Shown here: one piece after another, positions 28,017 through 36,374 of the stretch | How the letters are laid out: every line of letters starts with the position of its first letter | Numbering within the stretch: position 1 is the first letter of the stretch | DNA from: Fischerella muscicola SAG 1427-1 = PCC 73103 | GTDB lineage: Bacteria > Cyanobacteriota > Cyanobacteriia > Cyanobacteriales > Nostocaceae | Length of the DNA: 55,140 bases | Reading direction: 5' to 3' | Assembly (NCBI RefSeq): GCF_000317245.1 | Contig: NZ_AJLJ01000170.1 | Coordinates: 5-55,144 of the forward strand | Position numbers and translations under genes: made by a program | The notes under the pieces: generated by a model | What the model was told of the DNA's origin: nothing | The model's input: only the letters and a program-made list of their open reading frames with translations | Databases searched by the model: none

Positions 28017-29021
28017 TTACAAACCTTTTAGTTCTGAATTACGTGGAATATCGGTAGTGGCTTCAACGATATAACGCGGACGACGACGAGATTCATCCAA
28101 AGCCCGCCACAGATATTCACCTAATCCACCCATCATGAGCATTTGCATACCGCCTATTACCAAGACCACGACCATTAGGGATGACCAACCTGGTGTAGGA
28201 TTACCGAAGATAGCATTGATAACAACATATCCAGCAAAAATAAAACCTAGTATGGCAACAATAAATCCTATGTAGGACATGAGGCGGATGGGTAGGTAAC
28301 TAAAAGATGTCACGGAGTCAAGTACCAATTTGAGCTTTTTCTCTAAACTCCAGCCAGAACGCCCATGCGATCGCACATGTTTATCATAGGTAATGTAAGC
28401 CTGACGAAACCCCATCCAAGTAATTAATGCCATGAGGCTAACATTATTTTCATTAAAAGCATGTAAGCTTTCCATGACTCGACGGTCGATGAGGAAAAAA
28501 TCAGCACCAGTGGCTGGCATTTGTTTCATGCCAAGTATTTGGCGCATCAAGAAATAATACAAGCGGGCAAAACCTACTTTACTGACTTTTTCGCCAGGAC
28601 GACGTTTACGAACTGCCCAAACTACTTGCGCTCCTTCATTCCATTCTGCTAAAAGTTCTGGTAAGGTTTCTGGAGGATCTTGCAAGTCAGCAGCCATAAT
28701 CACTGCACAGTCACCTTTAGCATAGTGCAGACCACAAGTCATGGCAGTGTGGGAGCCAAAATTTCGAGAAAAGCGAATTCCATGAACCCGTGAATCTCGT
28801 TCGGCAATATTGGCAATCACTGTAAATGTTTTATCGACTGAATGGTCATCTACCACAATCCATTCCCAATTGATCGTCAGGGAATCTAGTACGTTAGAAA
28901 GACGCTCGTAAAGTAAGGGTAGATTTTCTGCTTCATTGTAGGCTGGAGTAATTATTGATAACAAAGACCTTTTTATTTTGTCTTCAAAAGATGGCGATAG
29001 GCGTAAATCATAATCTCTCAT
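28017..29021 (-). CDS. GtrB/DPM1-like polyprenyl-phosphate glycosyltransferase (GT2)
   Basis: A 334-residue enzyme with an N-terminal GT-A domain and two C-terminal membrane helices. SIITPAYNEAENLPLLYERL, WIVVDDHSVDKT and AVIMAADLQDPPE (DxD region near residue 93) are the GT2 motifs. KHVRSHGRSGWSLEKKLKL is the amphipathic arm before two membrane spans, as in GtrB and ArnC. It should move a sugar from a nucleotide carrier to undecaprenyl phosphate. Its neighbours, a small carrier upstream and a polytopic transferase 1 bp downstream, are those of a three-gene gtr-type glycan-modification unit. Confidence 0.9.
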   Translation of the reverse strand: MRDYDLRLSPSFEDKIKRSLLSIITPAYNEAENLPLLYERLSNVLDSLTINWEWIVVDDHSVDKTFTVIANIAERDSRVHGIRFSRNFGSHTAMTCGLHYAKGDCAVIMAADLQDPPETLPELLAEWNEGAQVVWAVRKRRPGEKVSKVGFARLYYFLMRQILGMKQMPATGADFFLIDRRVMESLHAFNENNVSLMALITWMGFRQAYITYDKHVRSHGRSGWSLEKKLKLVLDSVTSFSYLPIRLMSYIGFIVAILGFIFAGYVVINAIFGNPTPGWSSLMVVVLVIGGMQMLMMGGLGEYLWRALDESRRRPRYIVEATTDIPRNSELKGL

Positions 29022-29054
29022 GGTTTTTATACTCTAAATTTAGAACTTTTTCTA

Positions 29055-29429
29055 TCATTTCCCACTAATAAGAACTATCCCAGTTAAAACTACTGCCAAG
29101 CCAACCAGCTGGCGAAATGTCATTGATTCATGAAACACAACTGTGGCACCTAATGTGACCAAAACAAATGTCATACTAACTAAGAGCGGGTATGCAATAT
29201 TGAGCGGCTCTGTAGAAATAACTCGAAACCAGACAAGGCTAGCCAAGCCGTACAATAAAAAACCGATGTCGAAGTATGGTTGACTAACCAAGCGAAACAA
29301 AGAATGTAGCAGTTCAGTTGAATTCCCTCCTAATCCACCAGCGCGAATAACTCCAATCCGCAACAAGATGTTAGCTGTTACAGTCAACCCAGCACTTAAA
29401 ATCACTAAATATAAACCGCTAGTAGTCAT
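29055..29429 (-). CDS. Small EamA/SMR-family membrane protein (ArnE/GtrA-like flippase candidate)
   Basis: The 124-residue protein has four membrane helices: TSGLYLVILSAGLTVTANI, the second from PYFDIGFLLYGLASLVWF, NIAYPLLVSMTFVLVTLG, and LVGLAVVLTGIVLISG. The NIAYPL and the Gly-rich last helix are those of the small-multidrug/EamA superfamily, which includes ArnE/ArnF, flippases of undecaprenyl-phosphate-aminoarabinose. Lying 33 bp before the GtrB-like gene, it probably flips the polyprenyl-phosphate sugar across the membrane. GtrA proteins have the same size and shape but are a separate family, so the functional analogy rests on context. Confidence 0.8.
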   Translation of the reverse strand: MTTSGLYLVILSAGLTVTANILLRIGVIRAGGLGGNSTELLHSLFRLVSQPYFDIGFLLYGLASLVWFRVISTEPLNIAYPLLVSMTFVLVTLGATVVFHESMTFRQLVGLAVVLTGIVLISGK

Positions 29430-29448
29430 TTCTTTTTCAAACCTAAAC

Positions 29449-29574
29449 TCAAGCCTGATACGCTTTGTTCAGCAACTCTATCACCTGCTTTTGTTTTCTG
29501 TTCGCTCATGTGGTAAAACACTGGCAAAATAATGGTGTGGTCTTTCTCTTGTTAACTTTCAGCTAAAAGCTCGC
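29449..29574 (-). pseudogene. Decayed 3' end of a DegT/DnrJ-type aminotransferase gene
   Basis: This stretch is a diverged copy of the last ~125 bp of the intact aminotransferase gene 29835-31037. The minus strand reads EKDHTIILPVFYHMSEQKTK, matching QDRAIVLPLFHQMTEQEQN of the intact copy. A one-base shift is then needed to continue as QVIELLNKAYQA and a TGA at 29449-29451, matching RVVELLKTACQV. Nothing upstream of ~29574 continues the match. It is the remnant of a second aminotransferase gene, lost by deletion or recombination. The gap 29430-29834 also holds a palindromic element. Confidence 0.75.
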
Positions 29575-29714
29575 ACTATTAACGATCTTCTGAAGTTTTC
29601 ATACCTTCAACGAAAAAAACGATCACTTTTCTTTGGAAAGCGATCGCACTATTCAAAAACTTTAATAGCTTCAAGCGATCACTACAATCATTTGAGGTTT
29701 TGCAATGAATGCTA

Positions 29715-29818
29715 ATACCATTTCACAAAAATCCTGATACATATTGGATTTACTGTAGGGGCGTACGGCCGTACGCCTTTACTCATGTATCTGTATGATC
29801 AAAAAAGTGAAATGGTAT
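29715..29818. repeat. MITE-like palindromic element with 12-bp terminal inverted repeats
   Basis: The ends ATACCATTTCAC (29715-29726) and GTGAAATGGTAT (29807-29818) are perfect complements. The centre contains a perfect 18-bp palindrome at 29760-29777 (GGCGTACGG then CCGTACGCC), and GATACAT / ATGTATC form a further inner pair. The element has no reading frame and sits in the scar between the EamA gene and the aminotransferase gene. Its end sequence is similar to that of the element at 52246-52346. Confidence 0.65.
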
Positions 29819-29834
29819 AACTTCTGTTTAATTC

Positions 29835-31037
29835 TCAAACCTGACAAGCTGTTTTCAAAAGCTCAACCACTCGATTTTGTTCCTGTTCGGTCATCTGATG
29901 AAACAATGGCAAAACAATAGCACGATCCTGAGCTTGTTCACTTTCAGTGAGGCGCTGACAGTTTCCTTGTTTGCAATCACAAGCATCACCATCAATTCCA
30001 CAAGACCAAGCTTCTATACCGTAAGCTAGTTCCCGATGGGCGCACATAATTCCCCGACGTGTCGATACTCCAGCATCTAACATCATCTGCATCACTTGCA
30101 CTTGGTCACATTTTTCTGGCAACCTCACACAGAAACTCTGCCAGTTACTTTTTGCCCAAGCTGGTTCTGTTGGTAATTTCAAACCCGGTACATCCGCCAA
30201 CATTTCCTGATACCGTTGTGCCAAAAAACGCCGACGTTCGACAATTTCTGGGAGGCGTTTGAGTTGTTCCCGTCCAACTGCTGCTTGAATATCAGTCATC
30301 CGGTAGTTGTAACCCAGCATGGGGTAAGACTCAAATATTACCTGTTTTGCACCGTGACGTACGGTGTCGGGAACACTCATCCCGTGTTGTCGCCAGAGAC
30401 GAAATTGTTTATCCCATTCGGGGTTATTAGTGGTCAGCATTCCCCCATCACCAGTGGTGATCACTTTGCGGGGATGAAAGGAAAAACAGGCAATATCACC
30501 GTGTGGTTTACCGATTTTCTCCCACTTCCCGTCCCAAAGAATTTCACTAGCGATCGCACAGGCTGCATCTTCAATGACTGGTAAATTGTGACTGTGGGCA
30601 ATGTCCAAAACGGTTTTGAGGTCGCAAGGCATCCCCATTTGGTGGACGATGAGAATAGCGCGGGTGCGTTTGTTAATGACATCTTCTATTAACATCGGGT
30701 TGATGTTAAATGTCTGTGGTTCGATATCCACAAACACAGGGATTGCTCCACAGTAGCGGATACTGTTGGCGGTAGCAATATAGGAATGACTGACTGTAAT
30801 CACTTCATCCCCTGGCTGCACTCCCACAGCTAACAGTGCTAGGTGTAGGGCTGTTGTACAATTGGAGACAGCGCAAGCATATTTCCCTCCTACGTAAGCC
30901 GCAAACTCCTGCTCAAAGGCGGAGACTTCCGGTCCCTGTGTCACCCACCCAGACATAATTGCACGCCTAGCTGCTTCTGCCTCTGCTTCATCCATCCAGG
31001 GTTTGGCAATCGGAATCAAAGATTTTACCTCAAACAT
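29835..31037 (-). CDS. DegT/DnrJ/EryC1/StrS family sugar aminotransferase
   Basis: A 400-residue PLP enzyme that puts an amino group on a keto-sugar nucleotide, commonly from glutamate. Motifs are [35 protein letters not shown] with the PLP aspartate, and the Schiff-base lysine in CFSFHPRKVITTGDGGML (about residue 186). A cysteine-rich insert (WSCGIDGDACDCKQGNCQRL, about 340-360) stands before the C-terminal arm. The ATG at 31037 overlaps the TGA of the upstream SDR gene as ATGA; the frame also has a GTG one codon earlier. It should act on the product of the SDR or of another enzyme outside the window. The 3' end of its gene is duplicated as a remnant at 29449-29574. Confidence 0.92.
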   Translation of the reverse strand: MFEVKSLIPIAKPWMDEAEAEAARRAIMSGWVTQGPEVSAFEQEFAAYVGGKYACAVSNCTTALHLALLAVGVQPGDEVITVSHSYIATANSIRYCGAIPVFVDIEPQTFNINPMLIEDVINKRTRAILIVHQMGMPCDLKTVLDIAHSHNLPVIEDAACAIASEILWDGKWEKIGKPHGDIACFSFHPRKVITTGDGGMLTTNNPEWDKQFRLWRQHGMSVPDTVRHGAKQVIFESYPMLGYNYRMTDIQAAVGREQLKRLPEIVERRRFLAQRYQEMLADVPGLKLPTEPAWAKSNWQSFCVRLPEKCDQVQVMQMMLDAGVSTRRGIMCAHRELAYGIEAWSCGIDGDACDCKQGNCQRLTESEQAQDRAIVLPLFHQMTEQEQNRVVELLKTACQV

Positions 31038-32050
31038 CACAACTTTATTTCACTCAAATCCCAGTTTCGTACAATTTCATGTTTGAGTAGAGTTTCTGGA
31101 TACTCCTCAGAAGTTAGATACCAGTCTTTCAGTTTCATCAGACCTTCACGCAATGTTATCTCTGGCTTAAACCCTAAAAGTTGGCGTGCTTTTGTGGTTT
31201 CGGCATACAGACGCAGCACATCACCTGGGCGGGGTGCTTCATGTATTATTTCTACATCTGCTTGTCCCACAATTGATGCTATCTCCTGAGCTAAATCGTT
31301 AATAGCAATCTCAAAGCCACTCCCCAGATTAATTGTCTGCCCTACCGCACTGTCTGCAAAACCCGCCATCATAATAGCTCTAGCTGTATCGCTGACATAG
31401 GTAAAATCTCTAGTCTGGGTACCATCACCAAAAATTATCATCGGCTTGCCAGCCATACAACGTAGAAGAAACTTTGGTATGACTTCCCCACTATCTCCCT
31501 CATGGTGACAACGCGGGCCATAGGAGTTGAATGGACGTACTACAACTGTTGGATAACCATAGGTTTCGTAAAATGCTCTTGTGTAACACTCTCCAGCTAG
31601 TTTAGAAGCACCATAGACAGTCATAGGAAAAGTTGGATGTTCTTCCTTCATTGGTACCCATTTGGCAGTACCATAAACTTCAGAACTGGAGACATATACG
31701 AAACGATTTACTCCTGTTGCTTTGGCAGCACTTAATAGGTTCAGGGTAGCTGTAGCATTGACCTCGTGATTTTCGTGTGGTGAATGAATTGAATGCCTTA
31801 CACCCAAGCACGCCAGATGAAACACAATGTCTACATCTAGCATTAGGTTTGTCATCTGCTCAACATCCCTAATATCTGCCACAACTAATTTTACTTGATC
31901 TACAGGCAGATCCTGTAGGTTTTCGCGTCTTCCATTGACAAGGTTGTCAACAACTATGACTTGCTTTATTCCTTTAGCTACTAGTTGACGCACTAGTTCA
32001 GAGCCGATGAAACCTGCGCCACCTGTAATTAATACGCGACTATTTTGCAT
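31037..32050 (-). CDS. NAD-dependent epimerase/dehydratase (extended SDR)
   Basis: A 337-residue sugar-nucleotide SDR. LITGGAGFIGSELV is the NAD-binding motif (residues ~7-20). VYVSSSEVYG and the catalytic YGASK (Tyr-x-x-x-Lys, ~148-152) follow, then VRPFNSYGPRCHHEGD and FGDGTQTRDFTYVSD. Ser-Ser-Ser-Glu rather than Thr-Asp-Glu in the active site argues for a 4-epimerase-type rather than a 4,6-dehydratase-type reaction, but I cannot exclude the latter. It is translation-coupled (ATGA) to the DegT aminotransferase downstream, so the two probably act in sequence on one UDP- or dTDP-sugar. Confidence 0.88.
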   Translation of the reverse strand: MQNSRVLITGGAGFIGSELVRQLVAKGIKQVIVVDNLVNGRRENLQDLPVDQVKLVVADIRDVEQMTNLMLDVDIVFHLACLGVRHSIHSPHENHEVNATATLNLLSAAKATGVNRFVYVSSSEVYGTAKWVPMKEEHPTFPMTVYGASKLAGECYTRAFYETYGYPTVVVRPFNSYGPRCHHEGDSGEVIPKFLLRCMAGKPMIIFGDGTQTRDFTYVSDTARAIMMAGFADSAVGQTINLGSGFEIAINDLAQEIASIVGQADVEIIHEAPRPGDVLRLYAETTKARQLLGFKPEITLREGLMKLKDWYLTSEEYPETLLKHEIVRNWDLSEIKL

Positions 32051-32195
32051 TTTCTTTTTAAGTTTAATTATTTCCCGTTCAAGAATTTAAATTTTTTCCT
32101 GAGCATATATAATTGCCAGGAAAATGAGAGACTCACGACCGTAACTAAACTGTGATTCAACAGTCTATTTTTTAGTAAATTTTGACCAAGTAGTA

Positions 32196-33155
32196 CTAAA
32201 CAGAGAACGCAAACTTCTCAAATGGAAACTCCCTGACTTGGCTCATCTTGCCGCTTTTCACGTCCACCGTAAACAAGGCATGGTTTTTTCCACTCTTATC
32301 AGTCGTAAGCGCATACAATTGACCAGAGGAAGAGAAGTTCAAGTCTTTAACATCGTTGATCTGAGGGCGTCCTTCAAAGTTCAATGGGGTCAGTCTTTGA
32401 ATTTTTACCTTGCCAGTAACTATGGCTTTCTCCTGCAAGTTCATCAAAATTAAAATGGGGATACCATCTGGACCAGTCTCGGTTGCGAAAATATTTCCCT
32501 TTGGATCTTGGCATAGATTAGCAAATCGATAGTTAGGCGGCAATGGGGGTAGAGCCAGATCATCGCCAGAAAGAATTTTACCGCTTCTGGAATCTATGGT
32601 TCTAAAAGTAAAAGGTGGAATACCCTCAGTTCCTACCAGGCACAAAAGTTGATCTTTGGGAAGGCTTAACAAGCTTTCAATAGTCTGATTAGCTGTCTCT
32701 AAATCTAGAACTTTTTTCGCTCTGAATTGAGGATTTCTAGCCCCTCCAACAGTATAAATGAGATGGTTAAAATAACCATTTCTTGCACTAGAAACTGTAG
32801 AAATTACTAAATTTCCATCTCCAATTGCTGTCAATTTGGTAGCACGATCAGAGTCACCAGTAAAGAAGGCCTGAGATTTTTTCCGTACAGACGATGGATT
32901 GTCCACAGACTGAACTGGTACATTGCTTCTAGAAACAACCCTTCCCGTTTCCACCTCAGTAGTACCCAGTTCCACTGGCGGAGTTTGGTCTTCCCGGTTT
33001 AAAGCTTTGGCTGTACTAGGAAGGTTTACTCCATAAAGAACCTCTTGACTCTTTCCATTATTTTGAGCAACCGCCTTACTAGAGATATCGGCAACAATAG
33101 TAGAAGTCAAGCCAGCAGCGGCCAGTTGGGTAAATTGTCGGCGTTTTAATGGTGT
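32196..33155 (-). CDS. Secreted protein with Tat-type signal, unknown beta-rich domain
   Basis: A 319-residue protein. The N-terminus TPLKRRQFTQLAAAGLTS is a twin-arginine-like signal, ending near SSKAVAQ. The mature part has repeated beta-strand motifs (TKLTAIGDGNLVISTVSS, HLIYTVGG, LTPLNFEGRPQINDVKDLNF, GQLYALTTDKSGKNHALFTV) that resemble a beta-propeller such as those with DUF4394- or Kelch-like blades. I do not recognise it. I choose the GTG at 33155 because GGAG lies 8 nt before it; a further ATG at 33179 lacks one. It follows the DUF4082 mosaic gene, so they may be one exported pair. Confidence 0.65.
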   Translation of the reverse strand, partial: TPLKRRQFTQLAAAGLTSTIVADISSKAVAQNNGKSQEVLYGVNLPSTAKALNREDQTPPVELGTTEVETGRVVSRSNVPVQSVDNPSSVRKKSQAFFTGDSDRATKLTAIGDGNLVISTVSSARNGYFNHLIYTVGGARNPQFRAKKVLDLETANQTIESLLSLPKDQLLCLVGTEGIPPFTFRTIDSRSGKILSGDDLALPPLPPNYRFANLCQDPKGNIFATETGPDGIPILILMNLQEKAIVTGKVKIQRLTPLNFEGRPQINDVKDLNFSSSGQLYALTTDKSGKNHALFTVDVKSGKMSQVREFPFEKFAFSV

Positions 33156-33192
33156 CACAATACATACTCCTTGTGGCATACTTTCAATAAAT

Positions 33193-33238
33193 ACGAGCTA
33201 TAAGGCTTGTAAAATAATGTTTCAGCACAATAGCTCGT
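33193..33238. promoter_or_regulatory. Inverted repeat between the mosaic gene and the Tat-signal gene
   Basis: Arms ACGAGCTAT (33193-33201) and ATAGCTCGT (33230-33238) are perfect 9-bp complements around a 28-nt centre. It lies in the 135-bp gap just upstream of the Tat-signal gene, so an operator or a folded leader is possible. No run of T follows on the minus strand. Confidence 0.25.
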
Positions 33239-33290
33239 GTTTCTTCTATTCATTGCGGTTAGCGCACCGCCTGTTGAGCGCTTTTAAAGT

Positions 33291-36200
33291 TTAAGGAACA
33301 ATGAGGTTTGCATTTGGCGTTTGAGGTCTAGCTCCCATGTCTGCCAGAATATTGACAGTTATTTGCTTGACTCGAAGATCTTCCCTCGCCGGACTAACAT
33401 CATCACTGTCTAGCCCCCATGCCCACTGATTAGTGCCGGAAGCAAAAACTTTAGCTCCACTATTGGCTGTGTAGCGGCCTGAGTGAGCCTTGTTAAAATC
33501 TTGGTTAGCAGGAAGAGTCTGTTCTCCAGGTGGTTCGTCGAAAGTTGGCAATAAGGCAGCAGGTACAACTGTTGACTCAGACAAGGTGACGAAACCCGCA
33601 GGAGCAGACCCATTGCTAACCTTAAAATCCCATTCATAGCCCACTAAAAGCTCTAGCTGATCCCCATTCTGAAGCCCCGTATTTGCATAGTAAGGATCGT
33701 TGCTGTTGGTGACGACATAGTTATAACCTCCGTAGAGATTTGAAGTGTCGCTACCGTACATGACGCCCAATAAGGCGTTTTCCGGTCGTTGGTTCTGGAC
33801 ACTACGGAACTTATTAGTGGCTGCTGATGCTCCTTGCTGTTGGGCAACTGGATCTGATGCCCAATCTTGTTTGTAGCACGCCATCACCCGGTCTGGCTTT
33901 ACTTGTCCAGCAGCAGAAGTAGAATTTTCAAACCTCACTCGCCAATAGCAAGTATTGGCAGAGAAAAATCCCAAATTAACTCCAGCAGTGCGGCCAGCCT
34001 CGACGGCATCACGCATTTCTTTAGACCAGTACTCATCGTGACCTACAGACAGGAACACTTTGTGATTGTTGGGATTAAGCAATGTTTGACCATTGGCGTG
34101 AATCTGCATGTTGTCGGTGTAGGTGACATTATAAGCTTGAGATTCCAGCCAGCGGATCATATTATATTCCCATCGCAGGGGTGTATCGAACTCGTAGGAC
34201 TCTTGCCTGCTTGCCTGGGAAAAGGGTCGGTCATAGGAAACTTTGAAAGCCCGTTGGCCACCAATACTGTTAAAGCTATACAAGCTATAACCCCCAGTTG
34301 TGCTATACGCTAGGACACAAGAAACAGCACTCTGGAAAAAGATATCAGCAGTGCTGCTATCATCCCGGACGACAAACCACACATGTGCCACTTTGCTACT
34401 TGCTTGGTCGGTCAGCTTGGCAACATAAAGACCGCTCGTCCAGTTATTGCCTACTTGCAAGACGTAGGAAGTTGTCCAGTTACACTCGACCAAGCGGGTA
34501 TTAGGATCTAAGGTACAGGCGGCTTGGGTTGTGCCATTGAGTGAACCACTGCTGGCCATTAGCCTTCCTCCCGTGCCACTATAGTAGCCCAAGCGGTATA
34601 CGTCGATGGTAAACTGTCCAGCTTGTCCAAGAGAAACCTTAATGTCCAGCGACCCTCCTTTATTGACACTAGTTGCTGAGGCATAGCCGGCGATTTCACC
34701 ACTGGCTCGGTTGACAAGCTTCCAGTTAGTTGTACCAGCATTCAGATTTTCCAAATAGATAGGATTGGGGTTCACCGGAGTTGCTGAAGCGGAGAAGGTG
34801 TTACTGCCGATGCCCACTGCCGTCGCGGTTACTACTACCCCTCCAGGAGCGGTAGGTACTGGTCCTAATGTCAAGATCGTACTTGCTTCACCGCTAGCAT
34901 TTGTGACTGCACTGGTGGGCGAGACTGACCCCCCGCCACTAGTAACGGCAAAGTTCACCGTGACCCCTGATTGAGGATTGTTTTGAGCATTTACGACTCG
35001 TACAACTAGGGGGTTGGGTAAAGTCGCTCCCGTAGCGCCATTCTGATTATCTCCACTTACTTTAATTAAATTACTGCTGATGATAAAGGTTATATCGCGA
35101 TAATAATTACTATTCTGGTAAGAGCTAGTTGGGAAAGAATTCGGGTTGACGTTGTACACCCCATTGTTGCCGTCAGCTACTGAGCTAAGATCACCATTGA
35201 CAATGGAACTTCCGAGTTGATTATAAGTTATGACATAATAAGCGTTAACGTTAACGGAGACTACATAGGTCGTGTTAGCTTGAATGCTCACTGGCGTTTC
35301 TAGCAACTGCTCTTGCCAACCAGAAGCAGTCTCACTAGCAAAAGTTACGCTTGCCAGGAGAGTTCCCGTCGCCGTCCAGATTTTGCCAACATGACTTCCC
35401 GTTTCGCTAGAAGCTTTCCAGAAGCGAATGCCATAGATTTGGCCCCCTTTAGCACTGCGGAACTTCATGCCTAACTCGTAGGGGACGTTATCAGTCAAAT
35501 TCGCATTACTTGGGGTTTGAGTCGTGAAAATCTTTTGGCTGCTCACTGAAGGGTTGGCTGTAGCAGTAAAGGTTACGCTACCAACTCCGGTTGCTGTAGC
35601 ACTGACAGTATTAGTTACAGGACTGCTTGCCCCAGTAGCAGTTCCCAGCGTTAAGGTGGTACTAGCCTGACCGCTAGCATTAGTTACTGCACTTGCTGGC
35701 GAGACTGACCCCCCGCCAGCGGTAACGGCAAAATTCACCGTCACTCCGGATTGAGGATTACCAGCACTGTCTTTGACCTGAACAACCAAGGGGTTAGGCA
35801 AAGTTGCACCTGTCGCACCACTCTGATTGTCACCACCGGTCTTTGTAATCGTCGGTAGGGAGACAACTACAAAGTTGATGTCACGAAAATAATTCGTATT
35901 TCGGTAAGAATTGCTTGGGAAGGCTCCTGGAGTTCCATTAAACACCCCATTGTTACCGTCTGCCACTGAACTTAGATCCCCATTGGTTATGGAGTTAGCC
36001 AGTTGATCATTGGTGAAGACATAATGAGTGTTGACGTTGACACTGACGACATAAGTTGTGTTAGCTTGAATGTTAACTGGTGTACTGAGAGCTTGTTCCT
36101 GCCAGCCAGAAGCAGTCTCATTAGAAAAAGTTACGCTTGCCAGGAGAGTTCCCGTCGCTGTCCAGAGCCTCCCAGTATGAGTTCCTGTCTCGCTAGCAGC

Positions 36201-36326
36201 TTTCCAGAAGCGAATGGTGGTAATTTGTCCCCCTGCGGCGCTGCGAAATTTCATGCCTAATTCATAGGGAATATTATCGGTGAAATTTGCAACGCTTGGG
36301 GCTTGATTGGTAAAGAGGGTAGTCAT
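33291..36326 (-). CDS. Mosaic protein: DUF4082-Ig-DUF4082-Ig plus N,N-dimethylformamidase-like C-terminal domain
   Basis: A 1011-residue protein. Residues ~1-150 (TNQAPSVANFTDNIPYELGM...) and ~268-410 are DUF4082-type beta domains, and each is followed by a Big_1/invasin-like Ig domain (~160-260 and ~415-515; DNQSGATGATLPNPLVVQV and GVTVNFAVTAGGGSVSP). The last ~480 residues match the large-subunit family of N,N-dimethylformamidase: VFLSVGHDEYWSKEMRDAVE, GRTAGVNLGFFSANTCYWRV, and YDRPFSQ. Such a C-terminal domain is thought to be an amide or ester hydrolase or an extracellular binding domain. No N-terminal signal peptide is visible, so export is unexplained. Its base composition looks richer in GC than its neighbours. 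Function is unknown. Confidence 0.85.
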   Translation of the reverse strand: MTTLFTNQAPSVANFTDNIPYELGMKFRSAAGGQITTIRFWKAASETGTHTGRLWTATGTLLASVTFSNETASGWQEQALSTPVNIQANTTYVVSVNVNTHYVFTNDQLANSITNGDLSSVADGNNGVFNGTPGAFPSNSYRNTNYFRDINFVVVSLPTITKTGGDNQSGATGATLPNPLVVQVKDSAGNPQSGVTVNFAVTAGGGSVSPASAVTNASGQASTTLTLGTATGASSPVTNTVSATATGVGSVTFTATANPSVSSQKIFTTQTPSNANLTDNVPYELGMKFRSAKGGQIYGIRFWKASSETGSHVGKIWTATGTLLASVTFASETASGWQEQLLETPVSIQANTTYVVSVNVNAYYVITYNQLGSSIVNGDLSSVADGNNGVYNVNPNSFPTSSYQNSNYYRDITFIISSNLIKVSGDNQNGATGATLPNPLVVRVVNAQNNPQSGVTVNFAVTSGGGSVSPTSAVTNASGEASTILTLGPVPTAPGGVVVTATAVGIGSNTFSASATPVNPNPIYLENLNAGTTNWKLVNRASGEIAGYASATSVNKGGSLDIKVSLGQAGQFTIDVYRLGYYSGTGGRLMASSGSLNGTTQAACTLDPNTRLVECNWTTSYVLQVGNNWTSGLYVAKLTDQASSKVAHVWFVVRDDSSTADIFFQSAVSCVLAYSTTGGYSLYSFNSIGGQRAFKVSYDRPFSQASRQESYEFDTPLRWEYNMIRWLESQAYNVTYTDNMQIHANGQTLLNPNNHKVFLSVGHDEYWSKEMRDAVEAGRTAGVNLGFFSANTCYWRVRFENSTSAAGQVKPDRVMACYKQDWASDPVAQQQGASAATNKFRSVQNQRPENALLGVMYGSDTSNLYGGYNYVVTNSNDPYYANTGLQNGDQLELLVGYEWDFKVSNGSAPAGFVTLSESTVVPAALLPTFDEPPGEQTLPANQDFNKAHSGRYTANSGAKVFASGTNQWAWGLDSDDVSPAREDLRVKQITVNILADMGARPQTPNANLIVP
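34780..36326 (-). repeat. Two tandem ~780-bp coding repeats (DUF4082 plus Ig)
   Basis: Unit 1 (about 35530-36326) and unit 2 (about 34780-35529) encode the same DUF4082-Ig pair. Blocks such as GAGACTGACCCCCCGCC recur at 34921-34937 and 35701-35717, 780 bp apart. Nearly identical DNA over long stretches points to a recent internal duplication, or one kept similar by gene conversion. Confidence 0.8.
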
Positions 36327-36374
36327 AAGCTATTACCTATAAAGTGAAATTTATATGGTTAAAAGTAAATTACC

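Noticed and set aside
33867..34313. Plus-strand open frame of 148 codons inside the mosaic gene
   Set aside because: Antisense shadow of a confidently identified domain (dimethylformamidase-like); the higher GC of this gene lengthens chance frames.
34780..36326. Repeated blocks at first sight like a CRISPR or a tandem non-coding array
   Set aside because: The period is ~780 bp and both units stay in one open frame encoding DUF4082 and Ig domains.
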